Shown here: piece by piece, positions 1-11,572 of the stretch
How positions within the stretch are numbered: position 1 is the first letter of the stretch
Layout: each line of letters begins with the position of its first letter
Assembly: GCA_030998015.1 (NCBI GenBank)
Contig: JARWMV010000232.1
Coordinates: 124,001-188,000, forward strand
Direction: 5' to 3'
DNA length: 64,000 nucleotides
Origin: Ceratorhiza oryzae-sativae
Taxonomy: Eukaryota > Basidiomycota > Agaricomycetes > Cantharellales > Ceratobasidiaceae
The notes under the pieces: model-generated
Seen by the model: the letters and a program-made list of their open reading frames with translations, nothing else
Database searches by the model: none
Told to the model about the DNA's origin: nothing
Position numbers and translations under genes: made by a program

Positions 1-309
1 TGATAGGGGAGGGTGTAGCTTATGATCAGAGTGTATCAAATATATGCATTGAACCCTTTTTTTCAGTGAAATTGGTTGAGAAATGGGAGAATAAGCACTA
101 TTTACACCACCCGAACATCTGAGTGCCAATTAGCAAAACAAATGGGAGAGCTGCTTGCAGTGTCCAAGTAGTATCTTGCCATAGAGCAAATATATCACTG
201 TTAAAATAAGTGTAGTATACCTCAGAGTGGATAGCTTCATATTCTACTGATACATGCTCCTGATATTGTCTCTCCCTCACCCGTCGCAGCTGTTGTTCTC
301 CAGGTGAGT

Positions 310-315
310 CACGTG
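310..315. promoter_or_regulatory. CACGTG E-box upstream of BCP1
   Basis: A palindromic CACGTG lies 83 bp before the BCP1 start codon. CACGTG is the core bound by Cbf1/USF-type bHLH factors. Its role here is inferred from position and from similar sites near other starts in this window. Confidence 0.4.
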
Positions 316-397
316 TCCAACTCGATTTGAAATCCACTGTAAGTGGTGATCCAATAACCGCCGATGACCGCATCCCCCAACTACCACCCCACAGGCC

Positions 398-1445
398 ATG
401 GCTAAGCGAAAGAACGAAGAAGAAGAAAGGGAGAGCGGAGAAGAGGATTTAAATGTAAGACAATGATCAACCTGTTCGTGAAATTGACTTATTCCATGAG
501 CAGGAACTGGTCGACGTTGATTTTGAATTTTTCGATCCCTCACAAATCGATTACCTGGCAATCAAACGTCTCCTGAACCAGCTGTTTAGCTGGGACTCGC
601 CGCTTCTTGAGGTCGGAAAACTCACGGAATTGATCCTATCCCAGCCGTTGCTGGGTTCAACCGTCAAGACTGACGGAATCGATTCGGATCCTTACGCAGT
701 ATTGAGTGTTATTAATATCAATGTTCATAGGGTGAGGCTCGCTCGGCTGCTCGTGATCTTCACTCTGATGGATTCTCTAGGAGCACCCCTCTATCAAAGC
801 GCTTGTCTCCTATCTATTGGAGAAGGTGTCACACAATTCTGCTGCTGGATCTACGCTAGGCTCCCTCCTTTCCTCTGAGGCTTTGGCTTCTTCCGACCAA
901 CACACTGGGCTGATCCTCAGTGAGAGACTGATTAACATGCCGCCCCAAATTATGCCCCCCATGTACAAGATGCTGGGAGATGAAATCCAATGGGCCGTCG
1001 AAGAGGTAGAGTCGCTGTTGTCCGAGAAGAGACCCTCGACTTGATTTAACCTCTGATGCTCCAGTAGAATGAGCCCTACAACTTCGAAAATTTCATTGTA
1101 GTATCCCGCTGCTTCCGATTCAGTGATGAGGAAGAGAACTTCGCTAGCACAGGGAAACCAACCAAAAAGCAGAGGCGCAAAGGAGGGACTTTGCGTTCAT
1201 ATCATCCGGAAGACGAGTGCATCGAACAGGTAAGCAAGGAGCAAGAGATTTGCACATGATTCGTTTCGTTAATATTCATCCAGGTATCTCTCGTGAAGGC
1301 TGACTATGAGTTTACACATCGACCACCCCGGGAGGCAGATTCTTTTGGAGCTGATTTGGCTGGGCGTGTGATGGTATTGCCTCAATCAAAATTCCACAAT
1401 TTAATATCATCAATGCAAGACAAATTCCCACCACAGAGAGCCTAG
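398..1445 (+). CDS. BCP1: BCP1/BCCIP family nuclear export and ribosome-related protein
   Basis: Spliced protein of about 277 residues starting MAKRKNEEEE. Exons are about 398-454, 504-731, 781-1005, 1068-1229 and 1284-1445, all with GT-AG introns. Family hallmarks seen are VDVDFEFFDP near residue 22, the segment LLNQLFSWDSPLLEVGKL, LSVININVHR, HPSIKALVSYLLEK and, in the C-terminal half, EPYNFENFIVVSRCFRF and FTHRPPREADSF. In yeast Bcp1 is a nuclear chaperone for ribosomal protein Rpl23 and supports export of Mss4; the human relative BCCIP binds BRCA2 and p21. Length and domain order match the family. The first exon is short and acidic/basic, and its ATG is the only one in frame before the conserved region. 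The only notable promoter mark is the CACGTG at 310. Confidence 0.9.
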
Positions 1446-2072
1446 GTCCCACATTACACTTGAATGTTTTCCTTGCTCTGCTGCCGCGGTTGCTAATATG
1501 AATATGCTTCGCGTTTGATCCTGCAAGAGATATGCCGAGAGATGTGATGTAACACGCTATTGGAATGAACTATGACCACGTTTAGTTTCCGTTCGCACGG
1601 CGGCGACTCCAGTACAGATACATTTGGGGACAAGTCTGATTTGAAATCATTGTTAAATACAATAGCTCGTTTCCCGCACACCCGGTTGATTAGAACGCCA
1701 AGAACGTGTATCAGCCCTGCACCTCAGTTTCTCTTGTGAATATCGGCGTCAGAAGGCAGTGTTTGGCACCCATCCCGAAGGCGCGGAGGCATAGTTAGAA
1801 TGTCCTTGGGTCAGCCGGACGTCGTTTAATCCAAAAATCATTGGGTCCAAAACATAAGAGGAAGTTCCACGACCACACTGGGGCTTTGCGCCGTGATGGC
1901 ATTTCGACAAGCGCTGAGATACTAGCTGACCCACGACCTAGCCAGTGCTGCTAATGCCGCTGGCTGTTCCCAACGCAAATTGCTTCCACTAGTTCGTGCT
2001 TTCACTTCGCGAGCGTTCCACACTTCTCTTTGGCTTCTGGGAGTCTATCCTCGACTTGACCAATACCTGCAG
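1446..2072. other. Intergenic, BCP1 3' side and tRNase Z promoter
   Basis: No gene is supported here. Short open frames on the minus strand show no family motif. The stretch should hold the BCP1 3' UTR and the promoter of the tRNase Z gene. Confidence 0.5.
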
Positions 2073-3710
2073 ATGTCCAAGCTCGCCATCACGTTTCTCG
2101 GAACCAGCGCCGGCGGTGGACCGACGTTATCGAGGTCTTGCACTTCAAGCGCGATCAGCCTATCTTCTTCCATATGGTGTGAGTCGCAGGATAAAATTCA
2201 TCTGGGCGATGGGGCCGATATCACCTCACTAGTGGTGGATTGTGCAGAGGGAACGGAGCGACAAATGTTGCGTGCCAAGCTCAAGCCCAGCAAGGTTCAG
2301 AAAATATTCGTCACTCACTTGCATAGTACGCATACAAAACCGTATATGAAATAGGTCTATCCCTAATATGGTGAAATCCGCATAACAGTGGATCATTGCA
2401 TGGGTATTGCACCCTTGATGAGGTGAATCCACCCTCTTAAAAATAAATGGCTCACTCATACGCGCGTAGGAACTTGATGTCCTCGGTTACAGGCACTCTG
2501 TCCAATCCCGACTCTCGACGACTTGATATATTTGGACCAAATGGGCTCCGTGAATTGGTGAGGATGTCTCTCAAGATTACTCAGACGACCTTGGCCGGAA
2601 GGTATGCTGTGCACGAGCTCCTCCTCCCAGGCGACGGGCCTTACCCGTGTGGGCAATCTGATCTACATCCCAACGAAGCCACAGGGAGGAACCTTGCACA
2701 ATCGTCCAACGGATATTGGACGGACTTCGAGGCCGACTTGGGTTGGACAGTTAGTGCCGGCCCGATCAAGCACCGAAGTGAGTCTATTGATTTAGCCATG
2801 TGTCGCAAAGTTGCACGGTGGCGTGCTTTGATGTTGCCTCGCAATTACCGCCGGTTATTCCCGTTTGACGATCCCAATGTTCGGGACACTGCCTGACGCT
2901 TTCTGTAGTCCCTTGTATAGGCTACGTCTTCCAGGAGTCTCCACGCGTTGCCCCACACGAGTCGCGTATCTACCTCGAGCCGCTCGACCGCAACGCAGAG
3001 GCTCTCGCTGCGCAGGGCGTACGGAACCCTCGGTCGCTTCTTGGACAGCTCCTGCGTTCTCGCAAAACGATTACCTTGCCGGATGGTACAGTGCTTGATC
3101 CTCCTGCGCTTCACCCAGGTCGGAAACTGGTAATGTTGGGCGACACTTGCGACCCGTGGTCGATCCAGGGTATTGCCATGGGCGCAACTGTTCTGGTGCA
3201 CGAGGCAACAAACGCATACATCCCCCTTAGCATCGACCCCAAGGGTCCCAAAGCGGACACAGAAGCAAGCGTAACGGAGAGGGCGATACTGCGCGGACAC
3301 TCGACGCCAAAGATGGCAGGGGATTTCGCTCGTGCTATTCGTGCTCACAGGCTAGTTCTAAATCATTTTGGCTCAAGGTGAGCAACATTTTTGAGTATTG
3401 TCCACATGTCATGTCGCGTTTCTGTCCAGCCGCAGACTCTTTGGAAGGGGGGGGGGTTGATAGTCGACAGTGCGAGATGACGAGTTTCCTTTTGGATGAT
3501 GATCATCTGGCGATGCAGCACTAACCGAACTCTGCTAGGTTCTCGTCTCCTGGGCGTACTTCTACAGATTATGAAGAATCAGATATGCCGGCGACATCAG
3601 ATGTGCGAGCGGATGTGATGGCTGAAATCGAGAGGCAGGCTAGTTGCGCTTGGGGTGGAGGACAAGCTATCGCCGCCTACGATCTGATGTGCCTTGATTT
3701 GGGCAACTAA
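2073..3710 (+). CDS. Short-form tRNase Z (ELAC1-like ribonuclease Z)
   Basis: Metallo-beta-lactamase endonuclease that removes 3' trailers from pre-tRNAs. The start MSKLAITFLGTSAGGGPT is the typical beginning of the family. Splicing the intron at about 2330-2388 restores the zinc motif HLHMDHCMG (HxHxDH), with the preceding FVTHLH. Further marks are VMLGDTCD, the HEAT motif in LVHEATNAYIPL, the stretch HSTPKMAG and the terminal histidine in LVLNHFGSRF. Four or more short introns interrupt it. The protein of roughly 390 residues matches the short ELAC1-type form, not the 800-residue long form. A longer frame reaches back to about 1980 but uses a non-ATG codon, so I take the ATG at 2073. Whether it acts in nucleus, cytosol or mitochondrion cannot be read from the sequence. 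Confidence 0.9.
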
Positions 3711-4014
3711 TTTGTAAACTATGTATGACACGGGGATCTAATTGATAGCAGAAACTTGTTACAGGAATATATAATAGAAGCCATGTCTCCTCGAAGGGCG
3801 GCTCGTGTATAAATCGCCGCTTCCACGAGACAAGACACTTCGGAATCGCAATACAACAGTACACGTCAAAGCCCAAGTAACAAAGCAGTGGTCATGAATA
3901 ACACAATGGGAGATGATGGTATGGCGATACTCGAGACACGAGAATACGATACAACATGGTAATGCAGAGAAGAACCGACTATCTGGTTGTACAGCAAAGG
4001 CCAAGAACAGATGC
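3711..4014. other. Convergent 3' ends of tRNase Z and HMG-box gene
   Basis: About 300 bp between two converging stop codons. It probably carries both 3' UTRs; I see no gene in it. Confidence 0.5.
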
Positions 4015-5849
4015 TCAGCTGGGATGCGTACCAGGCGCCCAACTGTTACCGCCGACAAACGAGGGCGGGTTCTCATGGAGCAGGGGGAGGCATGCTTCGT
4101 ATGGCGATGCAGCGGAGCTAGACCGTGACCCATGGGAAGGCCGAGCAAGCCCATCAGCCTCGATGTATGCGGAGTGATAGTGGCCGCCCTCGATAAGAGC
4201 GGCTTCATCGCTGACGTACGAGTGTATCCCGGGCATAGTTGGCCCGGATGAGGTTTCGGATCTAAAGCCGAGGTGCGAAATGCCTAGCGCGGAGCCCTCT
4301 CTGGGGAGAAGCGAATGGATCCCCTGTTCATTGACGCTGCCAAAGTCCTCCAACGGTGCAATGCCACCCCAAAGCCTTACCGACCCTTGGAACACCTGCG
4401 GCTCTGGGCCAGCGCCAGGCTTTGCCCAGGCGCCAGGCGTGTAATTGCGAGTCGGGAGAGCCGAGGCCAGAGCAGGAGCCGTTGGAGGAGAGACCATCGG
4501 TGGAGGGGTTGACGTAAGCGTCCCTACAACCCCCGATGGGACATGCTCGTCAAACACGGCCCAATGACCCAGTTGCGGATTAGTGTCAGCGGCCTGATTT
4601 TGGCCAAACGCTCCATTTGGGTTGAGATCCCTATAATACGGAGTTTGCCCAAGGGACGCTTGCTCGCCCAAATTTTCCGCGTTAGCCGACGGATTATAGG
4701 CGTGGCCGACACGGTGGCCGACGGGCGCCACCGATGGCGTTGGGGGACGGTCTGAGATCTGGCCCGGAGATCCGCGACCAAGGTTGTCAGTTACGGGATA
4801 GAGACGATTAGACTGGGTGCTGAGAGGGGAAGAGACCGAGTCGGCCGATTGAGACTGGGATTCATCGCCGCTGTTGTTTGCTCCTGCAGAGTCGGCCGGG
4901 GTACCAACTCGAGCATGTCCATTTCGGACAGGCCCGATACCAGAAGCGCCCACGAGTTTGCGGCGTTTGCGAGAGTTGTTTGGGCGCCGCCTGTACACAT
5001 AATCCGGCCAACGCAGATTAAAAGCGTCCTACACAACTAGGGTTAGACGCTGGCAAGTGAAGACTAAGCATTTTCCACTTGCCTTGAGTTTCTTGGCCTG
5101 ATCCAGGAAAAACTGCTTTTCCTCCTGAAGGGGACAGACAGGGTCAAGATTTGTTAACGATCCTGGATGAATAAACACAAACTTTGGGCATTTCAGACCA
5201 CTCTTTACTCAGGAGTTTCGATATTTCTCCGGTCCTCATGGTCGGTTGCTCGGACGATACCTTGGACGTAAGCTATAAGATCATAACCGGAACTATGCTG
5301 CGGGTGTGTGATGCGGACTTACCATGGGTCGCCGCTTACGAGCAAAGATCATGAATGCGTTCATGGGACGCTTGGGCGTACCATCCGAGTTGAGCTGTTG
5401 TGAACGGAGCTGAGCGTTGGAGTCTACACAAACAATATAAGGTTGATTGACGACGGATTGGCAGATGTCTTACCTAGCCCATCCATGTCATCGTCGAATG
5501 ATATGGACGACATGTCAAGATCCTCGGGATTATACATGACATCTGGGCCGGGATAGTTGCTGTGGTAAGGAAAGGAACCCTGAGGGAACTGAAAGCTGGC
5601 GTCCTGGCCGTGGTTGAAGGGATAGGTGTGGGTCATATGGGGCATTGAATGGCCGTTGTGAAAAACCGGATAGCGAGTCCAAGTGTGTTCAGCGTAGCTG
5701 TCTTCTGGACAAGGGGCAGCTGAAATATCTGGGGGGAGTCGGTGACGTAGGTCGTTGAAAGAGTCAAGGGAGCGATAAGGATGGAAAGACGATCGCCCAG
5801 GCAGGGAGTCGACTTGCGTGGTCGGGTAAGGTCCAGTTCGAGACGCCAT
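4015..5849 (-). CDS. HMG-box transcription factor (MATA_HMG/Rox1-like box)
   Basis: The gene starts MASRTGPYPTTQVDSLPG at 5849. A roughly 135-residue, Ser/Pro/Tyr-rich N-terminal region is followed by one complete HMG box. That box is assembled from four exons: PKRPMNAFMIFARKRRPM, VSSEQPTMRTGEISKLLSKE, WSEMPK then EEKQFFLDQAKKLK, and DAFNLRWPDYVYRRRPNN followed by the basic run SRKRRKL. The RPMNAF start and the basic tail are typical of sequence-specific fungal boxes such as Rox1 and basidiomycete Pcc1, rather than of chromatin HMGB proteins. The remaining 300 residues are low complexity, rich in Ser, Pro and Gly, with no second domain. It should bind DNA in the nucleus. The target genes cannot be told. 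The upstream region is unusually long for this window. Confidence 0.85.
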
Positions 5850-7055
5850 ATGTGCAAGCTCAAATAGCCCCGGGCGAGGGCAAAAACCGAGCGTGCGGAC
5901 CCCCCAAATATTGCGTCGGGAGCGCCAGATGTGACCACGATAGACGCAGCCTAGCTTCTGTGGCGCTTGGGGGTCACGAACTGGTGTGTTTGGCTGGCCA
6001 GCAGGCTAGACAAACCCGGATGGCGGGCGATGATCGGGAAATGATGGTCTGCAAATCGCACAGTCACAAATCAAGGAAACCAGAGGCGAGGACCTGGGAG
6101 CTCGTCCGGGGCGTAGACCACGGCGGCCCAAACAGGTCCAGCGGCGTGCGTCGCGAACGGGACAGAAATTTCAACGAGGGTTGGGGACAATCGATGCGGG
6201 TCGGCGGGTGGGTTGGGGGAGCAGCCAGGGAGAGAGGTGTAAAAGTGCAGAGGACATCGAACGGTAAAGCTCACCATGCGATCCAACTCCGCAATCCTGC
6301 CCTAGTCTGCCTTGTCCCCCATTTTCGCATCTTCCATTGCTGGTTGACCCAGTCGGAAACCGCCGGATTTCCCGCACGGCGCCCTTGCGAGAAATCTGGC
6401 GGCCGAGGGCCATCGAGCCCACAGCGTGGCACGAGAGGTGCATACACGGCTTAGCCTCGCGACGTCGAAGCCAGGACGGCAAACAACATTCCTGATCAGC
6501 TAAACCTTGTCGCAACCACACGGATCGTATCCCAGTCCAAGGCGGCGATTGTCCCCTGATATCTCCGGCATGGTCCAGACAACCCATCACTCCGCTGGCC
6601 CACGGCTCGCACCGGCTCACCATTGGGGAACGGCCAGACGTCCAGTGATCCTGTCGATCTTTTCCCATCCAAGTCATCAGAAGCCTCGTCCGCCGCGGCT
6701 TCCCATATATGACCCGTCAAATGGCCAGCCCTCGTCGCGTTGGTTGCCCCTGGCTCATCCCGCTTCGGACTGCGGTCTGGGACTGGCGAGACGTGGTCGT
6801 CTGGCATGCATGTCCTTTTGCCATATTTGCTCCTCGCGCATCTCCAAGACGAGCCGCACGGAGCCGAGAAACCCACGCTTGTAGAATTATGATGCAACTA
6901 TCTATAACATTTCATGTGAATATATGCGGCACTTGATACCTACACATATTTGCCGCCGGCTCTGATCCCCTTAGGTTTCCCGTGAAGCGCCCGTGACGTA
7001 TGCTCATTCAAGCCCAGACACTCCCCTCGGATGGATGCAGCAACTGCCGGATGCG
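5850..7055. other. Long intergenic region upstream of HMG-box gene
   Basis: About 1.2 kb between the HMG-box start codon and the uridine phosphorylase stop codon. GC-rich open frames run on both strands (for example 5852-6454) but show no domain and overlap each other. I read it as promoter and leader sequence of the transcription factor. Confidence 0.45.
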
Positions 7056-8525
7056 TCAGGGCGAGATACAAGAGGCGATTACGTCACCCACCTCGTCAGC
7101 AATCTCAAACTGCGTGATCGCTTCGAGACACGCGCGACCAACCCATTCCTGAAGTTTCTGCACACTCCCGGGGGCGATAAATTCTTGTGTCTTGCGGGAT
7201 GCAAATACCATCTGCACACCAGAAGCTCGAATACCACCTCGACGCACGTTGTCTGACCCTGATCAACGAATTGCTAAATTTGGACATCCGATATCTTATT
7301 GAAAAGGGATAATTGCTATACCATGTAGGGTAACCCCGGCTGGTTTGTTGGCTGAAGCCGCCAGAGGCATGCGCGGATACACCTTGGCGAGGTGGTACAA
7401 GTGGAACGTCTCCATCTGGAATCGAATTCAGCATTTCCGAATGACTCGGCGGTGATTGGCCTTGCCTCAAGGGTAGTCAGCCCAGGAACTTCCAGGAGCA
7501 GTCTTTCGATCAATTTTGAGTTGTGATCTGGAAACGAGGTCTGGCGCCCTTGAGAAGAGTAGAAGCTGGGCAGAACGGGTTGGATATCGTGCAGTCAGTT
7601 CAGGATTGGCGACTGACCTGTCCGCCGCCGCGTTGACGATATTTCCATACACGGGAGTTTGGGCTGCACCTGCTGCATGGGCCGCGGCGCTCGCGGCTTT
7701 GCCAACCACTTCAACAAGCTTGGCGTGCAGCTCGTGGTCTCCGCTAACCTGAGTTTAAAAGAGTTGCTGGGTTGCATTCCGATGATCTGACTAAGAACGT
7801 ACTGGCTTGCTTATTATGTATGCATCTCTGTCTTCGGCCTCGTGCTCCGGGGCAGCAAAGTCAAAATCCCAGTTTCGTGTGACGGCAATGCACGAGTCTG
7901 GGATAACCAACGACCCCACAGGAATATCGGTCAGACCGCCACACGAACCATAGCTGGTGCGGCACAAGCCCGGTAGGTCAGTGCGGGCAAACACGTGCGA
8001 TCGCCAGGTGTCGGACGCACCGGATGATGACCATCTCGCCCAGCAGACACTCACGCGCCTCGCGAACGAAAAAGTCCATGTTTGGACCACCCATGCCTAT
8101 GGCGATGACCGAGACAGGAACGCCATTGAAGCGACCTAGATCGGAGATTGCACGTGTATGTTAATCCACACGGTGCGATGGCCCACAGACGGACACATAC
8201 CAGTGATCGTTAGAAAGCCGCGCTCGCTCTGGAGCTTGAACGAGGGCGGCGAACTGTCAAGGTGCGAGGCGAGTGTTTCTGCGCGTTGTCGATCGCCAAC
8301 TGTGATCTGTGGTAGTAAAAAAAATTTGACGTAGTTGGGTGGGACGATAGGCTGAGGCAGATATGCTACTGACTATCCGGTTGGCAATTTCCCCGTGCTT
8401 GAGGCCAAGGTGGTACACGCGACCGTCCGGAGTGCGAGGAAAGTCTAGACGGCAGCGCGGTTAGTGGCACACTTGCTGGATTCCAACCGTCACGACTTGC
8501 TCGCATCTATAATCTGATCTTTCAT
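7056..8525 (-). CDS. Uridine phosphorylase (PNP/UDP phosphorylase family)
   Basis: Pyrimidine salvage enzyme that splits uridine with phosphate into uracil and ribose-1-phosphate. Conserved pieces in order are FPRTPDGRVYHLGLKHGEIA, TVGDRQRAETLA, the phosphate/ribose loop region VSVIAIGMGGPNMDFFVREA, GRTGLPGLCRTSYGSCGGL, VYGNIVNAAADR and, from about 7420 downward, FHLYHLAKVYPRMPLAASA. The C-terminal exon contains QMVFASRKTQEFIAPG and KLQEWVGRACLEAITQF. The first exon is only 25 bp (MKDQIIDA plus one base). The frame of FPRTPDG is reached only if the first intron, 8445-8500, uses a GC donor (GCAAGT) and a TAG acceptor. Short GT-AG introns follow. Purine nucleoside phosphorylase is the main alternative, but the SCGGL loop and overall order fit the uridine enzyme better. 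Confidence 0.85.
8445..8500 (-). other. Probable GC-AG intron, uridine phosphorylase
   Basis: A 56-bp intron with donor GCAAGT and acceptor TAG. Joining GATGCGA to ACTTTCC gives DANFPRT in frame with the rest of the protein; no GT donor nearby keeps the frame. Confidence 0.7.
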
Positions 8526-8805
8526 GGGGGCACAGGGTGGTCGATGACAGCCAGGAAAATGAGCGACGACCAATGATTGGTGCTGTCACGAGTCGGAGGC
8601 CGAGCCCAATCGGGCGCGAAGTAAGCGACAATGGAACACCAGTCGCTGGTTATGGGTCTTGTGATACTTGATACAGGCGATCGTCGCTGCGAGCACGCGG
8701 TCACATTTGCACATTTTATTGTCAGATACAGATGTCCGTGATAGACGCATTGCAACAGTGCCAAATACAGGATCGAGCCTTGCTCTCTAAAATGATGTCA
8801 CGAGG
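8526..8805. other. Uridine phosphorylase promoter region
   Basis: 280 bp between the uridine phosphorylase start codon and the dienoyl-CoA reductase stop codon. No motif recognised. Confidence 0.4.
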
Positions 8806-10080
8806 CTACAGCCTGGGTTTAACGTATTTTTGAACCGAGGTAGGATCGAGGACTCCAGATGGGTAGGGCAGGGTGTTCTTTTGCGTGTGTAGTGCCCCAC
8901 CGTCTACAGCCTAACTCAACTGTGACTATTGGGCACTCCAATATATAGCTTAAATGACCCACCAGAACTTGGCCAGTGATCCACTTGGCAGCCTCGCTGA
9001 ACAGGAATACTGTCGCATTTGCAACATCACCTATGTGCCCCTGTCGTTGCAGCGGGATGTCCGACTCGAGAGCCAATCCTTGCGCTCTCATCTCTTGTTC
9101 GGTGGCTTTGGCGCTCAATCGATCCATCCCTTCAGTACCTCCAATAGGGCCTGCTCCCATAAAAATTTGAACTAGGCATCAGCGTCAAGCAAAAACGTAC
9201 CTGGCGCAATAACATTACTTCGAACGCCGCGTGGACCTTCTTCCACTGCGATGACCTGGCTGATAGCATCGACGCCAGCTTTGGCGGCTGACACGTGCAC
9301 CTTTGCTGTCATGTCAACCGACAAATCACGCACAGAGTCTACTCTCCCACCTGCCACGGAGTACCCCGATAATGTAACGAAGCTGACACCATTATATACG
9401 CCCCGTGTTGCTCCCGGACATAGGGCAATGTTGCCTTCACGGTGTTAAACGTGCCCATCTAGGGAAGAGTCAGGCCGACCAAACCAGAGGAAAGCTAGGC
9501 TGCTCACTGTGTCGATCTCCATAACTGTCGGAATCCCTTTTCTGAGATTCCTTCAATCGGAGCTAGGAAGTTGCCGGCGGCACCTACAGAACCGCAAGGT
9601 ACGCATGAGGCTGGCCGGGCCCCTCAGACAAATGGGCTCACCACAAATAACGAAATCAATGCGCCCAAATTCTGAAATGGCTGCTTCTACAGCAGAACGA
9701 AGCTGCTCGGGGCTCCTCACGTCCGCCTGAGCGGGATACATCTGCGGGCTACCTTGCTCGAAAGCTCATTCGCAGTTGACTTGAGTCGTTCAAGGCTGTG
9801 GTTCGAGTTAGTATCGTCATTGTCGGGCCAAGGAAACTATTTTCGCACTTTCTTCCGACAATCGTCGCGTTGGCACCATGCCTCATCTGGGTGTTTGATC
9901 AGTACCAGCAGGCCGGCGTCGACCGGAATGACCCACCATGGCCTCGACCATTCCTTTGCATATCCCGCTTCCGCCCCCTGTGCAGAACAGAACCTTTCCT
10001 TCAAAGATGTTGTCCTTGAATGTGGAAGTCGAGGGCACATGTTCGGCGACGAATGGTGTTTTGCTGGGGACAGCAGTCAT
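8806..10080 (-). CDS. 2,4-dienoyl-CoA reductase, peroxisomal SPS19/DECR2 type (two apparent frameshifts)
   Basis: Classical short-chain dehydrogenase that uses NADPH to reduce 2,4-dienoyl-CoA during beta-oxidation of unsaturated fatty acids. The Rossmann glycine motif is in FCTGGGSGICKGMVEAM, followed by MRHGANATIVGR. Later blocks are EFGRIDFVICG, AAGNFLAPIEGISEKGF, MGTFNTVKATLPYVREQ, YIMVSASLHYRGTPWQ, VSAAKAGVDAISQVIAVE and FLFSEAAKWITGQVL then AVDGG. The usual YxxxK lysine position is occupied as in DECR2-type enzymes (SAAKAGVD). The chain ends KPRL, a possible weak PTS1. Two places need one extra base to keep frame: near 9733 (IP to AQADV) and near 9527 (GFR to VMEID). Introns are short and GT-AG. 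The gene is divergent from APC11, 104 bp apart. Confidence 0.8.
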
Positions 10081-10184
10081 CGTTGTGGGGAGGAACCGGT
10101 TCGGCTAGTTTTATTTCCCGAGCCGATTGTTTGTAGTTGCGCCAGGCGCTGGGCGTCTGTCTGGATCACCTGGTCTCCACAGCC
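10081..10184. promoter_or_regulatory. Divergent promoter, dienoyl-CoA reductase / APC11
   Basis: Only 104 bp separate the two start codons, so both genes must share this promoter region or start within each other's leaders. No specific element recognised. Confidence 0.5.
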
Positions 10185-10648
10185 ATGAAGGTCACGGTCA
10201 AGCATTGGCACGCCGTCGCCCACTGGAAATGGGACATTGGAACACATGCCAACGAGGGGGAGGAAGATGAGGAAGAAGACGTGTGCGGGATATGCCGTGT
10301 CGCGTTCGAGGGCTGTTGCCCGACGTGTAAAACCCCTGGAGACGACTGTCCGCTCAGTGCGTTTGTTGGCCAATATCTGGACATACTCGCCCTACTAACG
10401 TGTCCGACATAGTTTGGGGACAATGTACGCATGTATTTCATATGCACTGTCTGATCAAGTGGCTAGACCAACCAGCATCCAAACAACAATGCCCCATGGA
10501 TCGACGCCCTTGGGGTAGGTGCTTTTCCCGTTCGCGCTTGGGGATTCTGAACGCCCCCACTTGTCTAGTTGATGCCGAAGCCAAGGTCGGCCGCAAGAAA
10601 GCTTCTGCCGCTGCCCACGCTCCTGTGGTTGACATGGGAAATACCTAG
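10185..10648 (+). CDS. APC11: Anaphase-promoting complex subunit 11 (RING-H2)
   Basis: Catalytic RING subunit of the APC/C ubiquitin ligase, which recruits the E2. Start MKVTVKHWHAVAHWKWD at 10185 matches the family start almost exactly. The RING-H2 ligands follow: CGICRVAFEGCCPTCKTPGD, then after the first intron IWGQCTHVFHMHCLIKWL and QQCPMDRRPW. Three exons are joined by GT-AG introns at about 10355-10412 and 10515-10568. The last exon adds about 26 residues (VDAEAKVGRKKASAAAHAP and more) beyond the usual 84-90 residue protein, a Lys/Ala-rich tail seen in some fungal homologues. An upstream non-ATG extension to 10137 is rejected because the conserved start is at this ATG. Confidence 0.9.
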
Positions 10649-10785
10649 TTTGTATCCTCCGTCCATCGCGGGATAGGTTGTGCGACACATGCGGCGAAGT
10701 TTGTTACTTTCTCGTGAATTCATTTGGCTCTACCGTAGCATGCAATTCACTTTCTATAATTATTGACAGTTCAATACATATACGG

Positions 10786-11572
10786 TTACGCATCGGCGGC
10801 TTTAAGTGTGAAAAAGTTGGCAGCCAAGAGCGTCAGTCCATACCTCTTCCCAAATTCTATCCCAGACCATTTTCTCCGTTGTTCAAGTTCCGCCCCGTAT
10901 TCCGGCGCGTCAGCTGGAACTTCAAACGCGGAGTTTGGTTCACGGAAAAGGAGGAATACTGTGGGGAAGGAGTTATCTAGGAGAGTGCGTACTGAATAGA
11001 AAGCCGAACGTACCATAACGGTGGACACCCGTACCAGGTCCTGGACCAGGCGGACGATACGGAGTGGTGGCAGGCTTGGATGATTTGGCTCCAATCGACG
11101 GACTGGGATCAGATTCTTTTGCTAGTGCAACAAGTGTCTCGACTCCAGGTGCCTTGAGGCCGGTGATCTGCAGAGAGATAAATAAGGATTCGTGCAGAAT
11201 AGCCTAAAGTTGAACCCTGGGTACACACCAACCAGTGCCGAAATGGGCCAAATTTGGGATCAGCGCGCGATGGCGCATCAGGATCTAAAAATGCTAGCGT
11301 ATATGTACTTTCAGGATCGTCTTCGGCCGGTGGAGCAAATATAATTGTGGGCTCGTTGGCGGTATCGGCCTTGGTCAACTCGTTACCAAGCTGAGCCTCC
11401 TTGCTGCCCCATGAAATATTGAGCAATGTGGAAGGAAGGAATCCTTTCGGGATTACCTATGCCACATCCATCAGTGATAAAGAAAGTTTGCTTAGAAGTG
11501 GCCTACATCAGGGATAATCTGATGCTCGTTGAGCGCGTTGACAACGTTGTCAAATGGGTTGAGAGACGGCAT
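10786..11572 (-). CDS. Phosphatidylethanolamine-binding (PEBP) family protein
   Basis: Member of the PEBP/Tfs1 family, whose yeast member inhibits carboxypeptidase Y and RasGAP Ira2. Exon 1 begins MPSLNPFDNVVNALNEHQII. Exon 2 contains the core AFLDPDAPSRADPKFGPFRH followed by WLV, which is the conserved DPDxPxR...RHW signature. Later exons give ITGLKAPGVETLVA, a Pro-rich joint with GTGVHRY, VFLLFREPNSAFEVP and GLTLLAANFFTLKAADA. The HRY...FLLF...ANFF order is the normal C-terminal half of the fold. An in-frame ATG at about 11651 could add 27 residues; the ATG at 11572 gives the usual family length. Introns are GT-AG, 45-60 bp. Confidence 0.85.

Noticed and set aside
98..373. Minus-strand frame of 91 residues, MRSSAVIGSPLTVDFKSSWT...
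   Set aside because: Its start is 25 bp from the BCP1 start codon, it covers the CACGTG of that promoter, and no family motif or sensible intron was seen. It may be real but is not supported.
5852..6454. Plus-strand frame of 200 residues
   Set aside because: Arg/Gly-rich sequence without domain, overlapped by several minus-strand frames of similar length; typical of GC-rich non-coding DNA.
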